Assembly (NCBI GenBank): GCA_013365365.1
Contig: JABVXU010000203.1
Coordinates: 31,428-95,427 of the forward strand
Reading direction: 5' to 3'
From: Cruorifilaria tuberocauda
Lineage: Eukaryota > Nematoda > Chromadorea > Rhabditida > Onchocercidae
Length of the DNA stretch: 64,000 nucleotides
How positions within the stretch are numbered: position 1 is the first letter of the stretch; every line of letters starts with the position of its first letter. The notes beneath the pieces were generated by a model, which saw nothing but the letters and a program-made list of their open reading frames with translations, did not search any database and had not been told where the DNA came from. Position numbers and translations under genes: made by a program. This document shows positions 1-16,377 of the stretch, piece after piece.

Positions 1-135
1 ATTAGAAATTTTGAATTCGACATTTCATTTTACCAGCTAAAAAAGACTGCACTTTCTTAAGAGAAGTATTGACATTTCTTTAGTTTCAAAATTTAATCAT
101 AGTTTAAAATAATTGAATAGATAATAATATTTCAG

Positions 136-2994
136 ATAGCTGTTCTTCATATAACGGATTCTGTAATCCCAAGTCTTCCAGCCTATATATTTCAAGATTT
201 TACCATTTCACGATTGGTGCTGAATCGGTGTAGTCTGAATCAAATAGATGATAATGCATTTGCTGGAGCAAGTCTTAATAAGCTTGTTGATTTGGATCTT
301 TCTGATAACCAACTTGGTGCAATACCCACAACTGGTGTTTCACGTTTGACAAATCTTAGGAAACTGTCCCTGAATCGTAATCGTATTAGTCAGTTGCAAT
401 CTAATTCATTCATAAAATATGAATCACGAGGTATACTACGAAAACTAGAACTAGCTGGAAATCGACTCACAGATCAAACTCTCAATGATTCACTCGTCTT
501 CAGGCCATTACATTCCTTGCAACAACTAAGTCTGGAAACTAACGCACTAAACGTCATCCCATCTGCTTCATTAATTAATCAACGACAAACATTAATTAAC
601 CTGAATTTGGGTTTAAATCAAATTAGCGAAGTACCAGTTGGCACGCTGGATTTCCCAAATCTCAATTCACTTTCGCTTGAATTCAACGGTATTTCACAAA
701 TCATCCCGCAAGCATTTCAAGGGATTCCTAATCTGCAGCATTTGTATCTTACGGGTAATAAATTTCCTTCCTGGCAACCTGAAATGTTCACATTCGTCCC
801 GCATCTGTTGACCTTGGGTATTGGTGAAACTCCAATTGCCGTGATACCATCAAATGCTTTCCAGGTAATTACAACGATTTAATCGTCAGTTCCATCATTT
901 AAGCATTAATTGCACTCAGCTTACTTTTTCCCTTCACTTCTTTTCTTCTTTTCTCCCATCTATTAATTATTGTTTTTTTAATGATTTGATGCTTTTTTCT
1001 CTTATTTCTTTTAAACCATGTTCGTCTATATTTTATTCAAGTCACTAGTTTCATTACTATTCAATCATGACAATTAATATAGAATTTGTTATTCAATAAG
1101 ATCAAAATATATTTATATTTGTTTTATAATCCTTTATATCGACTTTTATCGTTCCATTTTTCACGTATTTATTTTTGCTTCTGTCACTGTGAACAACCGA
1201 AAATAGTTTTTCTCTATAATAAAATGAACTCTTGTTACTGAAATTGGGTCATTTTCATCAAATTAAATTATTCGTTAATTCAAAAATCATTCATCAGAAT
1301 TTACATTCGAAGCATAATATACAACTTGATTGTAGTACATATCCAAGTTAATACGTTTGGAAATGTCCGAAGCAGCTGTTGATACAATTGAGCGAGGCGC
1401 TTTTCAGAGAACGCCAAATATTCAAGCAATTATTTTGAACAAAAATCGTCTTTCGGTGTAAGTTGAAGCTTTCTAGTTCTCGCATAAAATAATGAAAAGT
1501 TAAAAATCGAACTTTTTGAAAGGTATGATGAGAGTTAAGAAGTAAAGATTTTACATTCATCCTTGAACCAATTTTCCCTTAACAACAATAGCATTGATAA
1601 TATTAATGATAAGAAAGTAAGCACTATGTAGTCTCATGTTTATCTTAAACTTTTAGTTTTACGCTCTACTCAATGTCGTCCTCTAAGTGAATTCTTAAAA
1701 TTTAATTCAGTGCTACTGTACGATGTTGATAAACAATTTTGAATCACTTTGCTCCTTTTTTCAGGATACGTTCTGATTACTTTAAAGGTTTAGATCACTT
1801 GTATTCGGTGAATCTGGGCGGCAATCGTATTGACACTTCTGAACCACTTGCTTTTGCAAACCTTCCACAAATGAATCATCTCGATATCAGGTTTTTTTTC
1901 TACATTAAGGAATTTTTGGCGCTTGCAACTGCACAAATGTTATGAAAGTTTAGATACCACTTGATCCAAAGAGCATTAACTGAGACGCCCCATCCGCTTC
2001 TGCACTGATCAGAATAATTAATTTTAGTTTTAATCAACTTCAAACATTACCGGACAACACGTTTACAAATTCGTTTTTACCTGATCCAAATGAAAGGCGT
2101 GTCATGTATGTATGTGGCAATCCGTGGTTGTGCAATTCAGCTTTGGAGTGGTTTCGGACTTATCTCCGCGAAAACGTTGACATTGACGTCGATAAACCTG
2201 GATGTGTTGCTGCTTGCATCGATAGTGTTAACGGTTGTCCTGCAGTTGGCACTCCATTACGAGCTATCGATTACTGTCCTGCCAATGACATACCTCTTCC
2301 ACTAACTAGCAATGCCCTATCACTAGTTGGTTGGATTATCTTAGGTTGGTATTTCCGAAATTTATTTGGAAATCTGTATTATGAGAAATACGATCACAAC
2401 AATCTATCTCTTTGGTTTTCGATATCTCTTCCTGATTAAGATGATTTCTAGTATTATTGGCTGCTGCTGTTATATCAGAGATAGTGCATTATAGCGTTCG
2501 AAAAAGAGTGGTAAATCTAATTTTCAAGTCTTAAAACCCATATCTTCCTAAATTAATTAATATAAGCTTCAAAAACATGTTTCAGCCTCAAATTCGTATA
2601 TTTTGCAGCTATCATAATGACAATTTTAATGATCAGTATATGTCTGATGGCACTAGTTCGCTATGGAATATCGCATCGAAAGAAAAAAATGAAGGATCAG
2701 GAAGCTCTGGAAGATGAACAGAGGATCATGTCAATAACAGGTTCATAAAATAGATAGCATCACATAATTAAAACCTTTTTACATTTAAAAAAGCGATATA
2801 AGAATTCCTTATGCTTGAAAATAAGTGACGAAACATCAAATTTGAAACTAAAAATTGAAAAATTATTAAAACGTATTCCAGGAAATGGAGTATCATCAAT
2901 AGTAACTCGATCGTACTTCTCACCACCAACAATAGATCTCGATTTACCTCCAGCTCATAGCTTAGATGAAACATCAACGAACTACTTGTATTAA
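136..2994 (+). CDS. Leucine-rich-repeat single-pass membrane protein, 5' end outside window
   Basis: Exons 136-864, 1348-1457, 1765-1890, 2028-2344, 2609-2740 and 2882-2994 join in phase and give about 508 residues; the first exon begins at an AG acceptor, so the N-terminus and signal peptide lie to the left. Roughly ten LRRs are visible (repeating LxxLxLxxNxL patterns). They end in a C-terminal cap beginning CGNPWLCN (exon 4) with further cysteines. A hydrophobic segment spans the exon 4/5 junction and is followed by a basic stop-transfer HRKKKMK and a cytoplasmic tail of about 60 residues ending NYLY. This is the layout of nematode extracellular-LRR membrane proteins such as LET-4 and EGG-6, which act in apical matrix and epithelial integrity. 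That role is inferred from family, and no one-to-one orthologue is claimed. An alternative exon for the membrane segment is listed separately. Confidence 0.85.
2452..2510 (+). other. Alternative transmembrane exon of the LRR gene
   Basis: This 59-nt block sits between exon 4 (ends 2344, phase 1) and the exon at 2609. It has a TTTCTAG acceptor and a GTAAAT donor. Joined to exon 4 it reads in frame as hydrophobic VLLAAAVISEIV followed by HYSVRKRV, a complete second version of the membrane segment plus basic stop. It ends in phase 0. Splicing on to 2609 therefore gives an immediate stop (L, S, stop), and reading through gives a stop a few codons later. Inclusion would replace the roughly 60-residue cytoplasmic tail with a very short one. 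Functional use is inferred. Confidence 0.5.
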
Positions 2995-3605
2995 TTCATA
3001 GACAAAATTCCACGGTGAGAATAGAAAGTCTAATGTTATATTTAAGAAGTGGTAATTATATGTAGCTAAAAAATACTCGAATTATCTGCATGGCTGAACA
3101 GAAATCTAGAATAACACGAAAATGCTACCGAAAAGCTAACAGACATATTTCCAATTATAACTACACATTATACATTATAACAATTACGAAATTTAGTATA
3201 ACTAGCAGTAATTCCTGGGAAATCTTCAAAAAATAATTTCTGTGATGACTACTGCAAAAATTATACTAAATCAAGAAACCACACAATCAAAAATAATGTT
3301 GAGTGATAAACGCATTAAAATGCATATCTGAAAAAAGAGGATCAAATATTTTCATTAATAAAAACATTCAGGGAAGCCGATTAAAACTTCTGGCCGAGGT
3401 TAGGAATATATGCCTTGGAGTTTAATTCGAGAATCATCATTCAACTATAATGAACTACATCAAAAAAAGAAATAATCATCAATCGGATAAAAGTTGATAC
3501 TGGTAATGATGCAGTCAGGAAAACCAAACAATGATTTATAGGCGTCTATAACAATAACAATAATTGTATCCAATATTTTTGATTCAGATAAAATCCGGTA
3601 AGATG
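2995..3605. other. Convergent spacer between LRR gene and copine gene
   Basis: About 610 bp of AT-rich sequence between two stop codons facing each other. It presumably holds both 3' UTRs. I see no further gene. Confidence 0.6.
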
Positions 3606-7212
<3,607 letters not shown>

Positions 7213-9643
7213 TTCGAAGATTTTCAAACCGTCGGACAATGATTATACATCTATTCGTCGTTTTTAATTCCCTTGTGGAAGTCGACAAATACTGAAACAA
7301 ATTTCACATGAAAGGAGTACGATCTTACCGTACTAGATGTGCAAAATGCGCTTAGCTTAATGAATAGTCATGAAAAGTGATGTGATGCATTAAAATAATG
7401 CTTGGAGGAAAAAAGTTAAGACACAAAACTGGTAGGAAAAATCAACCAAATAGTAACAACCCTCCCTTCTTCCTGTCTTCCTTTCTCTCTCCTTCTCCCT
7501 TTCTCTTTCATCGTTTATAAATAAAAAAACTCGTTTTGGAAAAAAGGTGGCATGCATGACTTACACTCTAGACACCGATAGGAACAATTTGCAAAAAGTA
7601 ATCCCTTAGCTTGAAGTTAAGCTATAACTTGTCAGTTTAGATAAGGGATTATGTTCTTCGTGATTCTATCCAAATTTTTTCTAAATTTAATATCATAGAT
7701 AATTAATTCAATGGAATTATCCGTATAATCTATATGAATATCAGAAACGTTTTTTTTGGTTTATTAATTTCAGAAAAAAATGAAGATTGGTCTCGTACAA
7801 AAGAAATTAAATTAAATTTTCGATTTTTTTGCACCAGAAAAAGTTCATTTAAATGTACCAAATAATTATTTGTTTTTTCTCCCTGTGATTGTCACTTGTT
7901 TAAAGTATTGTTTAGAGTAAGATTGTAATTGTATTGTTGAATTTGTTCTGAAACAAAAAGCCACCAATATTATTATAACGAACTAAATTTCTTTTGTTAA
8001 ATAAATTTGATATAATGGAATTTTGCAATAAAATTCAAAATGTGAAATTCATTTTATTTATTTTTTACAAATTTTTAACAATTGAGTTCGATTTAAAATT
8101 TTGATTTTGTGATTAGAAATTGTGCATGCCTCTTCTTATTTCTTGTTTTTGTTTTCGTCGTATTTTTTTCTGTATTTACTGTTTATGATCTTTTTTTTCT
8201 TTTGCAATTATTTAGGAATTTAATCAAAAAATTGAAAAAAAGCTTACATTTTTCATCATTTAGTTTTTCTTTTTTCTCACCTCTTTTTTGGTATATTAAA
8301 CTATTTTTGCATTTGTATATTCATATTTCACGCTTTATTTTTACTTGTGCTACTTCCTTTTTTCGTTCTTATATATTGTTACTTTGTTTTGTTGTTGGCT
8401 ATCTAAGACTTATATTTGGTACTTATAATTAGTAGCATAATTAGTATTGAAATGGTTTTGAAGAGGATTATGTCGATAATCTAATTTTCATCATATAAGT
8501 TTTAGATTTTTTTGATGGAAGTAATTCCTATCATTTCTTTGATTGATATCTTTTTTTTTTTAATTGCTGCATTTTTGATTAATACCAAATGGCCTTGCAA
8601 GCACTTTTAAATTATTGTAACTTTGAAAGGTGAAAAAGTCTGCAACGTTTATTCGTCCGTTTGTCATTCCCACATTATTTTACTTAGAAACAAGAATTGT
8701 AATCTTAATTTTATACCCGCATTTTAAAATTTGGTTTCATTTATTTTGCTCAAGGTATTCTTCAACATTTCATCCAGTGGAAATGGTAGTTTGTGCTTCT
8801 TATTAAGAAGCTTAAGGATAAATGCAAGGTTATTAGCTTATTTTATTGTTAATTTATTTTAAGCATTAGCTTATTTATGTAGTTTTCTTTTCTTTCCTTT
8901 TGCTAATAGCATTTGATCGGTTAAGAAAACGAGCAATGGTATATATATATGTGTATTCCAAAGGAAATTGAGATGATATCAGCTAATTTTAACCGACAAA
9001 AGATTTCAAATAGTTGAGACTCATTCATAACTTTTCGTCATCTCTCCTTCCTTGTTATACATCAATCATTCATGATCGATGATTTTTTTTATCTACTCTA
9101 TATTATCAATTCATAAGTGGCACAGTTTTGTTTTGTTTTCAATCAGTAGAATTATTAGCAGTATTTTATTACACAGGATATTGTACAAAAATATATATCA
9201 TCGGATATAATCATCCCATAATCTTCTGCTCAGTGGTCTTTATATAGTTGATAGAAGTGATTAATTATTCACTATTCGAAGTTGCAATTGTGTATACTAA
9301 TATAGCCCTTTTGTCTTTTAAACCGTAACAAAATATTGGAATTGGATATTGCAGTATATAAATTTTTTTCTCGAGAGTGAATTTCTTGAGTAGATATGGA
9401 AACTTTTTTATTAGATTGGTGCCCAACTTTTGAACATTAAATAAATTGGTTTTTTGCAACATGAAATACAAGAATACAAATTTACCATATAAAAAGTATA
9501 TTTTAGAAGTATGTATCAATGATTGATTATTTAAAGGATATTTTATATCGCTTTTATTATTTCTTATTTGATCGGTTAATACTATACCCACTACTAGGAG
9601 TTCTAAGCGATAAGCTTAGTATACGAATCTCGGATACATCTTC
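7213..9643. other. Gene-free AT-rich interval
   Basis: About 2.4 kb upstream of the copine start and of the methyltransferase-like gene, so it should contain both promoters. ORFs here (for example a Phe-rich one at 8109-8432 and one on the minus strand at 9265-9591) are low-complexity products of T/A-rich sequence with no recognisable motif. Confidence 0.5.
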
Positions 9644-10557
9644 ATGAAAGATGAAGATTTTCCAACCCTGGAAAAATTATCCGAAATAGACAATTGCTGT
9701 GAAGCAAATATTGCACTTTATAAAAAAATATTAAGTTTATGTCCGAAATATCGTAATTTTGGCGGATTACGATTACTCGAAATTGGTTGCGGTCAAGGTG
9801 GTGGTATCGAATGGATTTCAAGGGTAATTGAGTAAACTTTGAAATTTATTTATAAACCTGAAAAAAAACCATTTTGTAATCACAAAAGAATTCATTGAAT
9901 TTTTCTAAATCATAATTATCTAAACAAAAGTGACAATAACTATAATTAGAGTAGAACATGGAAAAAATATACTGCGAAATTTTCATAACAGTCGACAAGA
10001 ATGTTTGCAGTTAATGCATACCTTATATCATTCAATGCAGGAGAAATAGGAAGTGTTAGATAAATAAGTATCGAAAAATTAATTAAATAAATAAATCTAC
10101 TAAAAATTAATTGTAGAACGTATTCATTCGCAGTTGTAAATGGCGTTGACCCTGTCATTGTAAATTCATGTTCCGGAAAAATTGTTAGACTCCTGGAATG
10201 TTCCAGAGTTTTACGTGAAAAAGGCTTTTTGTGTTGCGCTGATCTTCGTTATACTCATCGGGTAATAAGTTAATATTATTTCATGGATAGCTATTTTTAA
10301 TCATGTTTTCAGTCAAGAAAACCATGGCTGAAGCAGAAAAATCTGGTCTCTACCTGACCAAGATAGATGATATCACGGAACAAGTGCTGCAAGGTATCGA
10401 ATCAAAAGCAGCAAGATACGATAAAATGCACATTTCATTCGTCCTTTTCAAAATTCGACTCGGACGAGGAACGAGGAGTTGTGAACGCTTTTTGAAACGT
10501 GAAAAAATGCATGTTTGCGCATGTTGGCAAAATTACAAAAGAATCAAACTTGATTGA
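9644..10557 (+). pseudogene. Damaged SAM-dependent methyltransferase-like gene
   Basis: Three blocks match a nematode class I methyltransferase family. The first (9644-9823, from ATG) has the SAM-binding motif I RLLEIGCGQGGG. A second, about 10117/10134-10260, reads NGVDPVIVNSCSGKIV then ECSRVLREKGFLCCADLRY. A third, about 10304-10557, reads DDITEQVLQGIESKAARYD and ends ERFLKREKMHVCACWQ. In functional relatives about 30 residues containing the acidic 'GDAE..LPF' motif and the 'NIESSHLY' core lie between the GK(I/V)V and ECSRVLRE segments; here those two segments are almost adjacent. The first donor (after AGG, phase 0) also cannot join the second block in frame at any AG I can find. I read it as a decaying or non-catalytic copy, though missed small exons could rescue part of it. 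Confidence 0.55.
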
Positions 10558-10836
10558 GCAAATGAAATAAAACTTGATAATTCCCACATTAACTGTGGTC
10601 TTCAAATTACGACCATTATTCAAAAAGAATATCATCTTTGATGTGCTTCATGTTATTTAAAATTTAGTAGGTCATCTTCCGCATTTTTTGCTAAGGAAAG
10701 TGAGTGCAGTGTTTCCAAAAACTGATCAACACTAAAAATATAAGCTTTATTATAAATCCAGACTTTTATTATAAATAGAAGAAAAAATTAATTTCATCAC
10801 ATGCTTCACTTAATTTAAGTCCCTATTTTCGCCAAT

Positions 10837-12107
10837 TCAGTCTTTGGAAATTTCGCCGATATCGTCATTATCGGTATCACTTTCATCAATACTGCCATTA
10901 ATTTCACTCGTATCGTTATAATCAGCTTCATCACTAACTCCATCACCACTTTCATTACTATCATCAGTAACTCCATTACCACTTTCATTACTATCAGTTT
11001 CCTCAATAACTCCATTACCACTTTCATTATTATCAGTTTCTTCAGTAACTCCATTAGCAATTTCATTACTACCCTCATTATCAGTTTCGGAATCCGACTT
11101 TGGCAGGTCAACTGATCGGTGCTTTATTTCATTTGCTTCTCTTTCAAGTAGTTGCATATAAGTATTTTGCTGGACTATAACTTCAGCACCATTTTTGCAT
11201 GCTGCGTATGCGTCCAGTACATCTCCATTCATTTTTAAAAAATTCGGACCCCATTTGAATTTCGAAAGAAGGAACTGTGCATTGCTTTTCAAACCAATTA
11301 TGTACAAAGCCGCTGCAAGTGCTTCAACGCAACTCAGTTGACACGGCTTCCCAAAATTCACCGGATTTGAGGCAACTAAATATGGCAAAAGACGATGATG
11401 AGAAGCTCTCGCTCTAGAAAAATCAATATTCGCGACCTAAAATGACAGAAAAGGAAAAGTTTGCGATCACAGAAAGATGCATTCTCATATTTCTTGAAGC
11501 CGGACTTTTCCAAGTTTAGTTCATCTTATAATATATGGTATGAGACTTGACCTTAAGATAATAATAAACGATCAGAGAACCTCATTCCAACTACAGTCTA
11601 CAACAGCAATGCCGCCATTTTTTATGTAGCTGAGATCGGCAGCAGAAATTGTTCGTTCACCCTTCGGAGAAAGAAGTAAACCGGGAAATTTGGTTCCCAG
11701 CTTTAAAACGTTGATAAAACCATAGCGCAAAAGCTTTCTTCCTGTACATCGTTTTGGATCACACTGCATGAAATCAAACATTGCTGAAATTCACTGAAAT
11801 TCCTGTAGTCCGTAAAAATGAAGATTAGGAAAGATCTATCTGCAAATATGCTGCACTATCGTGAACAGCCTATGCTAAGCAGCTTATCATTTTAATAATG
11901 CTTGAGTTTTGATCTACACATTAAACGAATTTAGCAGTCAGTAAAAAATATTGAACGAAAAATACCATAGAAATAGGGAAACTAAACCTTTTCGGGCTTA
12001 CCTAACTTGAAGGGAAGTTTTTCAATAACATCTTCTCCACTCTCAGAATCGCCTTCATTTGAGGAACTTGTTGTTTGACATAAGCTGGATTCCACCCCAG
12101 GAAACAT
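10837..12107 (-). CDS. TSR3: 18S rRNA aminocarboxypropyltransferase
   Basis: Exons 12107-12002, 11783-11581 and 11436-10837 are in phase and give 302 aa. The conserved RLI-like/DUF367 region includes FDFMQCDPKRCTGRKL, GGIAVVDCSWNE and LPYLVASNPVNFGKP, followed by LSCVEALAAALYIIG and KFKWGPNFL. These match Tsr3, the cytoplasmic SPOUT-like enzyme that uses S-adenosylmethionine to transfer a 3-amino-3-carboxypropyl group to N1-methylpseudouridine of 18S rRNA late in 40S maturation. The N-terminal 35 residues are Ser/acidic and not conserved. The C-terminal 80 residues are an Asp/Glu/Ser/Asn tail with repeated units (separate entry). The F-box/WD40 gene lies about 690 bp upstream on the same strand. 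Confidence 0.95.
10890..11065 (-). repeat. Coding tandem repeat in TSR3 acidic tail
   Basis: Four to five degenerate copies of a unit near TEETDNNESGNGV run in frame through the 3' end of TSR3. The DNA shows the same phrase on the plus strand, with ATTACCACTTTCATTA recurring. Divergence between units suggests replication slippage followed by drift. An acidic tail is common on eukaryotic Tsr3, but the repeat structure looks lineage-specific. Confidence 0.8.
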
Positions 12108-12793
12108 TTTATTAGTACTGAAAGCTTAAATCTAAGGTAAATTAAAGTAAAACATATCAATATGCAACCTGAAAACAATGAAATCTGAAATAAAGCAAAA
12201 TGAAAAATTCAAAAAAAGAAGAAAAGAAATAACATGGAAAATTTAACCTTATGTTCAATTCATTAACAATCAAGTAATGTTTATTACAAATACCTTCTAT
12301 TCTATACAATTATAAATATTTGCAATACGTACATTGAGCTCTGTGTGAGTTCACTTAGTAGTACTGATCTACTTGAAAAGAAATACAAACATGTACAAAG
12401 ATCACTGCAATTCATGGAATTATTAGATTAATCATAATTGAATAAAATCGTCATAGTTTTGGGAAATTCATGAAAACCTCCACCGCTATTAAATGACAAT
12501 CCCAACCGGCATATATTCCTGATACTAAACTACCGCAGTTGCACTCTCTCCTTCTATTTCACTCCTCTGCAAATCTAATTCATCAAAACTGATAAGCAAA
12601 AAAAAACTTTAAATCTTCTGAAAGAAGCATGTATTAAACCAGCCACTCACTCAATTTAGTAGCAATGAATAATCCCGGGGAAATTATTACATTAAGTCAA
12701 TAAATGTTAATATTTAACTACATTAAAATATCATAAAGATAACAATGAGTTTACATGTCAAGTGAAGTTTTTCAAAGAAAGAATTAGAGGTCT
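12108..12793. other. Spacer between F-box/WD40 gene and TSR3
   Basis: About 690 bp between the stop of the upstream gene and the TSR3 start, same strand. This is longer than a typical C. elegans operon gap, so co-transcription is possible but not shown. No further coding exon seen. Confidence 0.5.
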
Positions 12794-15700
12794 TTAAAAG
12801 ACACCAAAATCCCATAACTTGACGGTCATATCATAAGAGCCCGATACAATTTGTTGATCACTGAATTGTACACACGTAACACCATCGGTATGGCTGTGAA
12901 GAGTACATAATCTTTCACCCGTATGTAAATTCCATACCTAAATTTTACATGATTTACTACTAAATTTATATAAATAATTTGTCAGAGAAAAACAGAAAAC
13001 ATACCTTGATAGTACGGTCATCTGCTGCAGAGACGATTCTCCAGGAATCGACTTGAAGACATCGAACTACACCTGTATGACCTTCACTTAATTTCCAATC
13101 CAGTGTTTGTACACACTTTCCAGTCCGTAAATCCCACATCTTGAAACTCAGTTTCAAACAGAACTCAATTTCCAACAAACATTTTGTATTCCTCTTGTTT
13201 TAAGAAACTTTTAAAACTCAGGAAAATTAACCTTATCTGCAGCATTTCTAGTCATTAGTGCTTAGAGCTTGTGTATCGTGCTTATCATTTTAATAGAAGA
13301 ATGTTCCCTAGTTTCTTAAAAATTTACCACAACTAAGTTGCAGAAAAGGCAGTCGCAGCTTCCATTAGAGCATTACATATAATGGAAGCAATTTTATGCA
13401 CAAAAATTAGGAAAATTTAACCTTAATTGTTCGGTCGACAGATCCTGACACAATCCTTTCGTTATCGAATCGAAGACATGTTACGGCGTTGTCGTGTGCA
13501 TTATGCAAAGTCATCGCACAGATATCCATCCGCTCATCCCAACACTATAAACAAACGCTTCTATAATTTAAATAAATTTTGTCCAGGATGATAAATTTTA
13601 CACTAAAAAAATAACAGGGGAAAAAGAATGATTATCTTAATTGTATTCATTCATATCTCTATTAGAATCATCTATATTCGAATAGTGATGAACCAACTTT
13701 CATTGATAGGTCCGCTGATCCCGATACAAGCAAATGTTCATCAGACTGCATACAGATCACTGCTCCATTATGTCCCCTAAAAAGTGACATTTCTATACAA
13801 GGACGCTGAATGAATAAAAACAGTAAACTCAATTTTCAGGGTAAATTTCACGATAAATTGAGAGGAAAAGAAATATTCATAAACGATAAAATTGAACAGC
13901 ATGAAGAAGCCTAACGATTCGCATAATTAGTTCCTTTTGATTTCTTATGAAATATGATAATCAGATAGTCTTAATGATTTGATCCTTAAGAAGCTTACAT
14001 TAGGGTCTTTATACATTGTCCTGTTTCAGTAGACCATATTTTTAAAGTATGATCATAAGAACCGCTGATTAATCGTTCCTTCTCCATCTAAACGAAATTT
14101 ACCTTGAATGCCATTGGTAAGACAACTATTTCAGCTTTATAATCAAAAGCAAGATATTGTTATAAAAAAGTACAGCTCAACTTTCAAACGAAAACGAGAG
14201 CATATTACACCTTTAAAAAAAAACTGAAGAAATTACCTGCAAGCATCGTACAAAGTTAGTATGTCCAATCATTGTTTGGCGACAGGCAATTGAAGACCAT
14301 GTTCGATTTACAGCAAGACCCCAAACCTTCAAGATTTTTCCACTTCGTTAAAGTTTCGTTAAAACGCTTTACTTATAGCATGTAAATTATTGGTGTAGTT
14401 AAAACGATGGTCTTTAAAATAGTTTTGGGTCTAAAAATACAAATTTCCGTAGCATTTATAAGATTTAATAAGTCCATTAACCTTGATGGTTAAGTCGTTA
14501 GAGCCAGAAGCAAGTCGATTACCACTCAAATGCAAACAACGAACAGTATCAGAATGGCCTGTTAGTGTCATAGTGCCTAGACCAGACAAAGCAGAACTCT
14601 TCATATCCCAAACACGAATTGTATTATCGCTGCTTCCAGACACAATCCGATCACCGTCGAATTGAACGCAAGATATACCTTAAACATTCTACGCTACAAT
14701 ACCTCACTTAGTTTACATGATTAATATTTAAAAATAATGCAATTTGAACCTACGAATTAAGTAAATACATAGATCATAATCACTTTAATACAACTTGATA
14801 AATCAAATGATTTTACAAGCCAACGTAGGGCAATCAACCACTGAACAGTAAATCTATGCTAATCAAGATATCAGTGCAAGGCATAATCAAGGACTACCTT
14901 AATAATAATGTAAGGCAATTACCTTGAGTGTGACCCTCAAATGTGCGGATGACACAACGACCTGCATGCCAATTCCTCCATAAACGATAACGCTCACTGA
15001 ATGCTTCCTTCCACATCACTACACCATCGCGTGTTGTGTGCTTCTTCAGTTGTTCATTTTCAGTTTCAGCTGAGCATAGTCGAAACATGCGTTGAAGTGT
15101 GCACAATCTTTTCCATAAGCACGGTGCCATACATAGATTTCTCCAAGCGGTACATACCAACATGCATTTGCAAAGTGACTCTGAAACAAAATTGAAAATC
15201 GACAAAATTCCTGATCAGGGATTTTATATTTAATGATTTTTTCCTCTGTTACACGCAATTTGGATAATGCAGCGCGATCTAAAAGTGGTAACCACGTGCA
15301 CTGTTGAATCAAACAGTAGTGAATAAGAGAATAACAATCAAGTGTATAAATCCAAAATTATGGCCTGTATAGTCAACACAAGCTAGACAGTAAATACTAT
15401 TGATAGAGCACCCCAGCGAAGAGATCAAAAATGATTTTCACAGGAATATTTCACCTCATGCATGCAATAGCTAGCGATTATATAGTGCATTTGGCTTCGA
15501 AAAACAAAAAGACACTACATTACGTAATCCAATAGTCTGATAATCATGTAGAGATCTCTTCAACTTAAATTTTACTAAACAGTTTACATAATTATGTGAA
15601 GCTCACTTTCCTCATGAAACTCATTTAGGATATTATATATTTTCACAGGCAAACTTTTGAGATAATAATGCTGAAAATACGAAGAGATTCTTACTTGGAT

Positions 15701-16377
15701 CCAAAAGACGAAAAATTTTTAAAGCAATTGGCAGAGGAAGTGAACTAAATAAATCGATCTCCGCGGTGCCCACATTGCTGCGCATTTCTTCCAGCAAAGA
15801 AGTTGCATATTCCAAATTTGATGGGTCACAGACATTCTAAAAATATGCCAAATAGTCAAAATATAAATTTCGCAACTAAAAAGAAAACGATAACACCTGG
15901 ATAACTATTACCAATATTTCGAATAGCAATGCATTTTTCTGTTCCGTGTCAGTTCGCTTCAAACGAAATCGAAGATACTGAAATCAAGGTTGTTTACGAA
16001 ACAAAGTGATGTAAAACAATTAATTTAAAAATCATGGTACTTTAAACTTGAAAAGCAAATATAAACGATAAATATAGCAAGTCTATTACGGTATTTTCTT
16101 TGGATGACCGATGTTTCAGGAATATACTTCATTCATTAGCACCACCCACACAGGTGTTCGGGTCCTACTAGAATGATCAATCTGTATTAGTCATTGGAAA
16201 TGGAAAAAATATAGTAACCTTTATAAGATCGATATCAGAAAAGAAATCATAGGCAGGATCACAAGCCGAACCGTTCATTTTCTTTCGTTTGCTGGTTGAT
16301 AATGAGCAATCACCTAACGATGAGCACATAGCAGATGTTGAAGCCTTGTTCACACCACGCAGTCTACGTCCATCCAT
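12794..16377 (-). CDS. F-box/WD40 repeat protein (SCF substrate receptor)
   Basis: Eleven exons in phase: 16377-16219, 15977-15912, 15836-15695, 15180-14923, 14678-14482, 14326-14237, 14087-13999, 13776-13698, 13544-13422, 13139-13005 and 12937-12794, 493 aa. After a Ser-rich N-terminus and a helical segment comes an F-box (LPLPIALKIFRLLDP, then KSLCKCMLVCTAWRNL, then CLWKRLC). Seven WD40 blades follow, with motifs such as DGDRIVSGSSDNTIRVWD, ERLISGSYDHTLKIW and QQIVSGSYDMTVKLWD at the C-terminus. Such proteins bridge phosphorylated substrates to SKP1-CUL1 ubiquitin ligase. The layout is that of FBXW7/SEL-10 and beta-TrCP/LIN-23, but the blades are not close enough to either for me to assign an orthologue. 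The start ATG is only 8 nt after an ATTTTAG acceptor, consistent with spliced-leader trans-splicing. Confidence 0.9.

Noticed and set aside
8109..8432. 107-codon Phe/Leu-rich ORF
   Set aside because: Product of T-rich DNA; no motif, no conserved residues.
9265..9591. 108-codon minus-strand ORF
   Set aside because: Lys/Ile/Tyr-rich composition typical of chance ORFs in AT-rich DNA; no match to a family I know.
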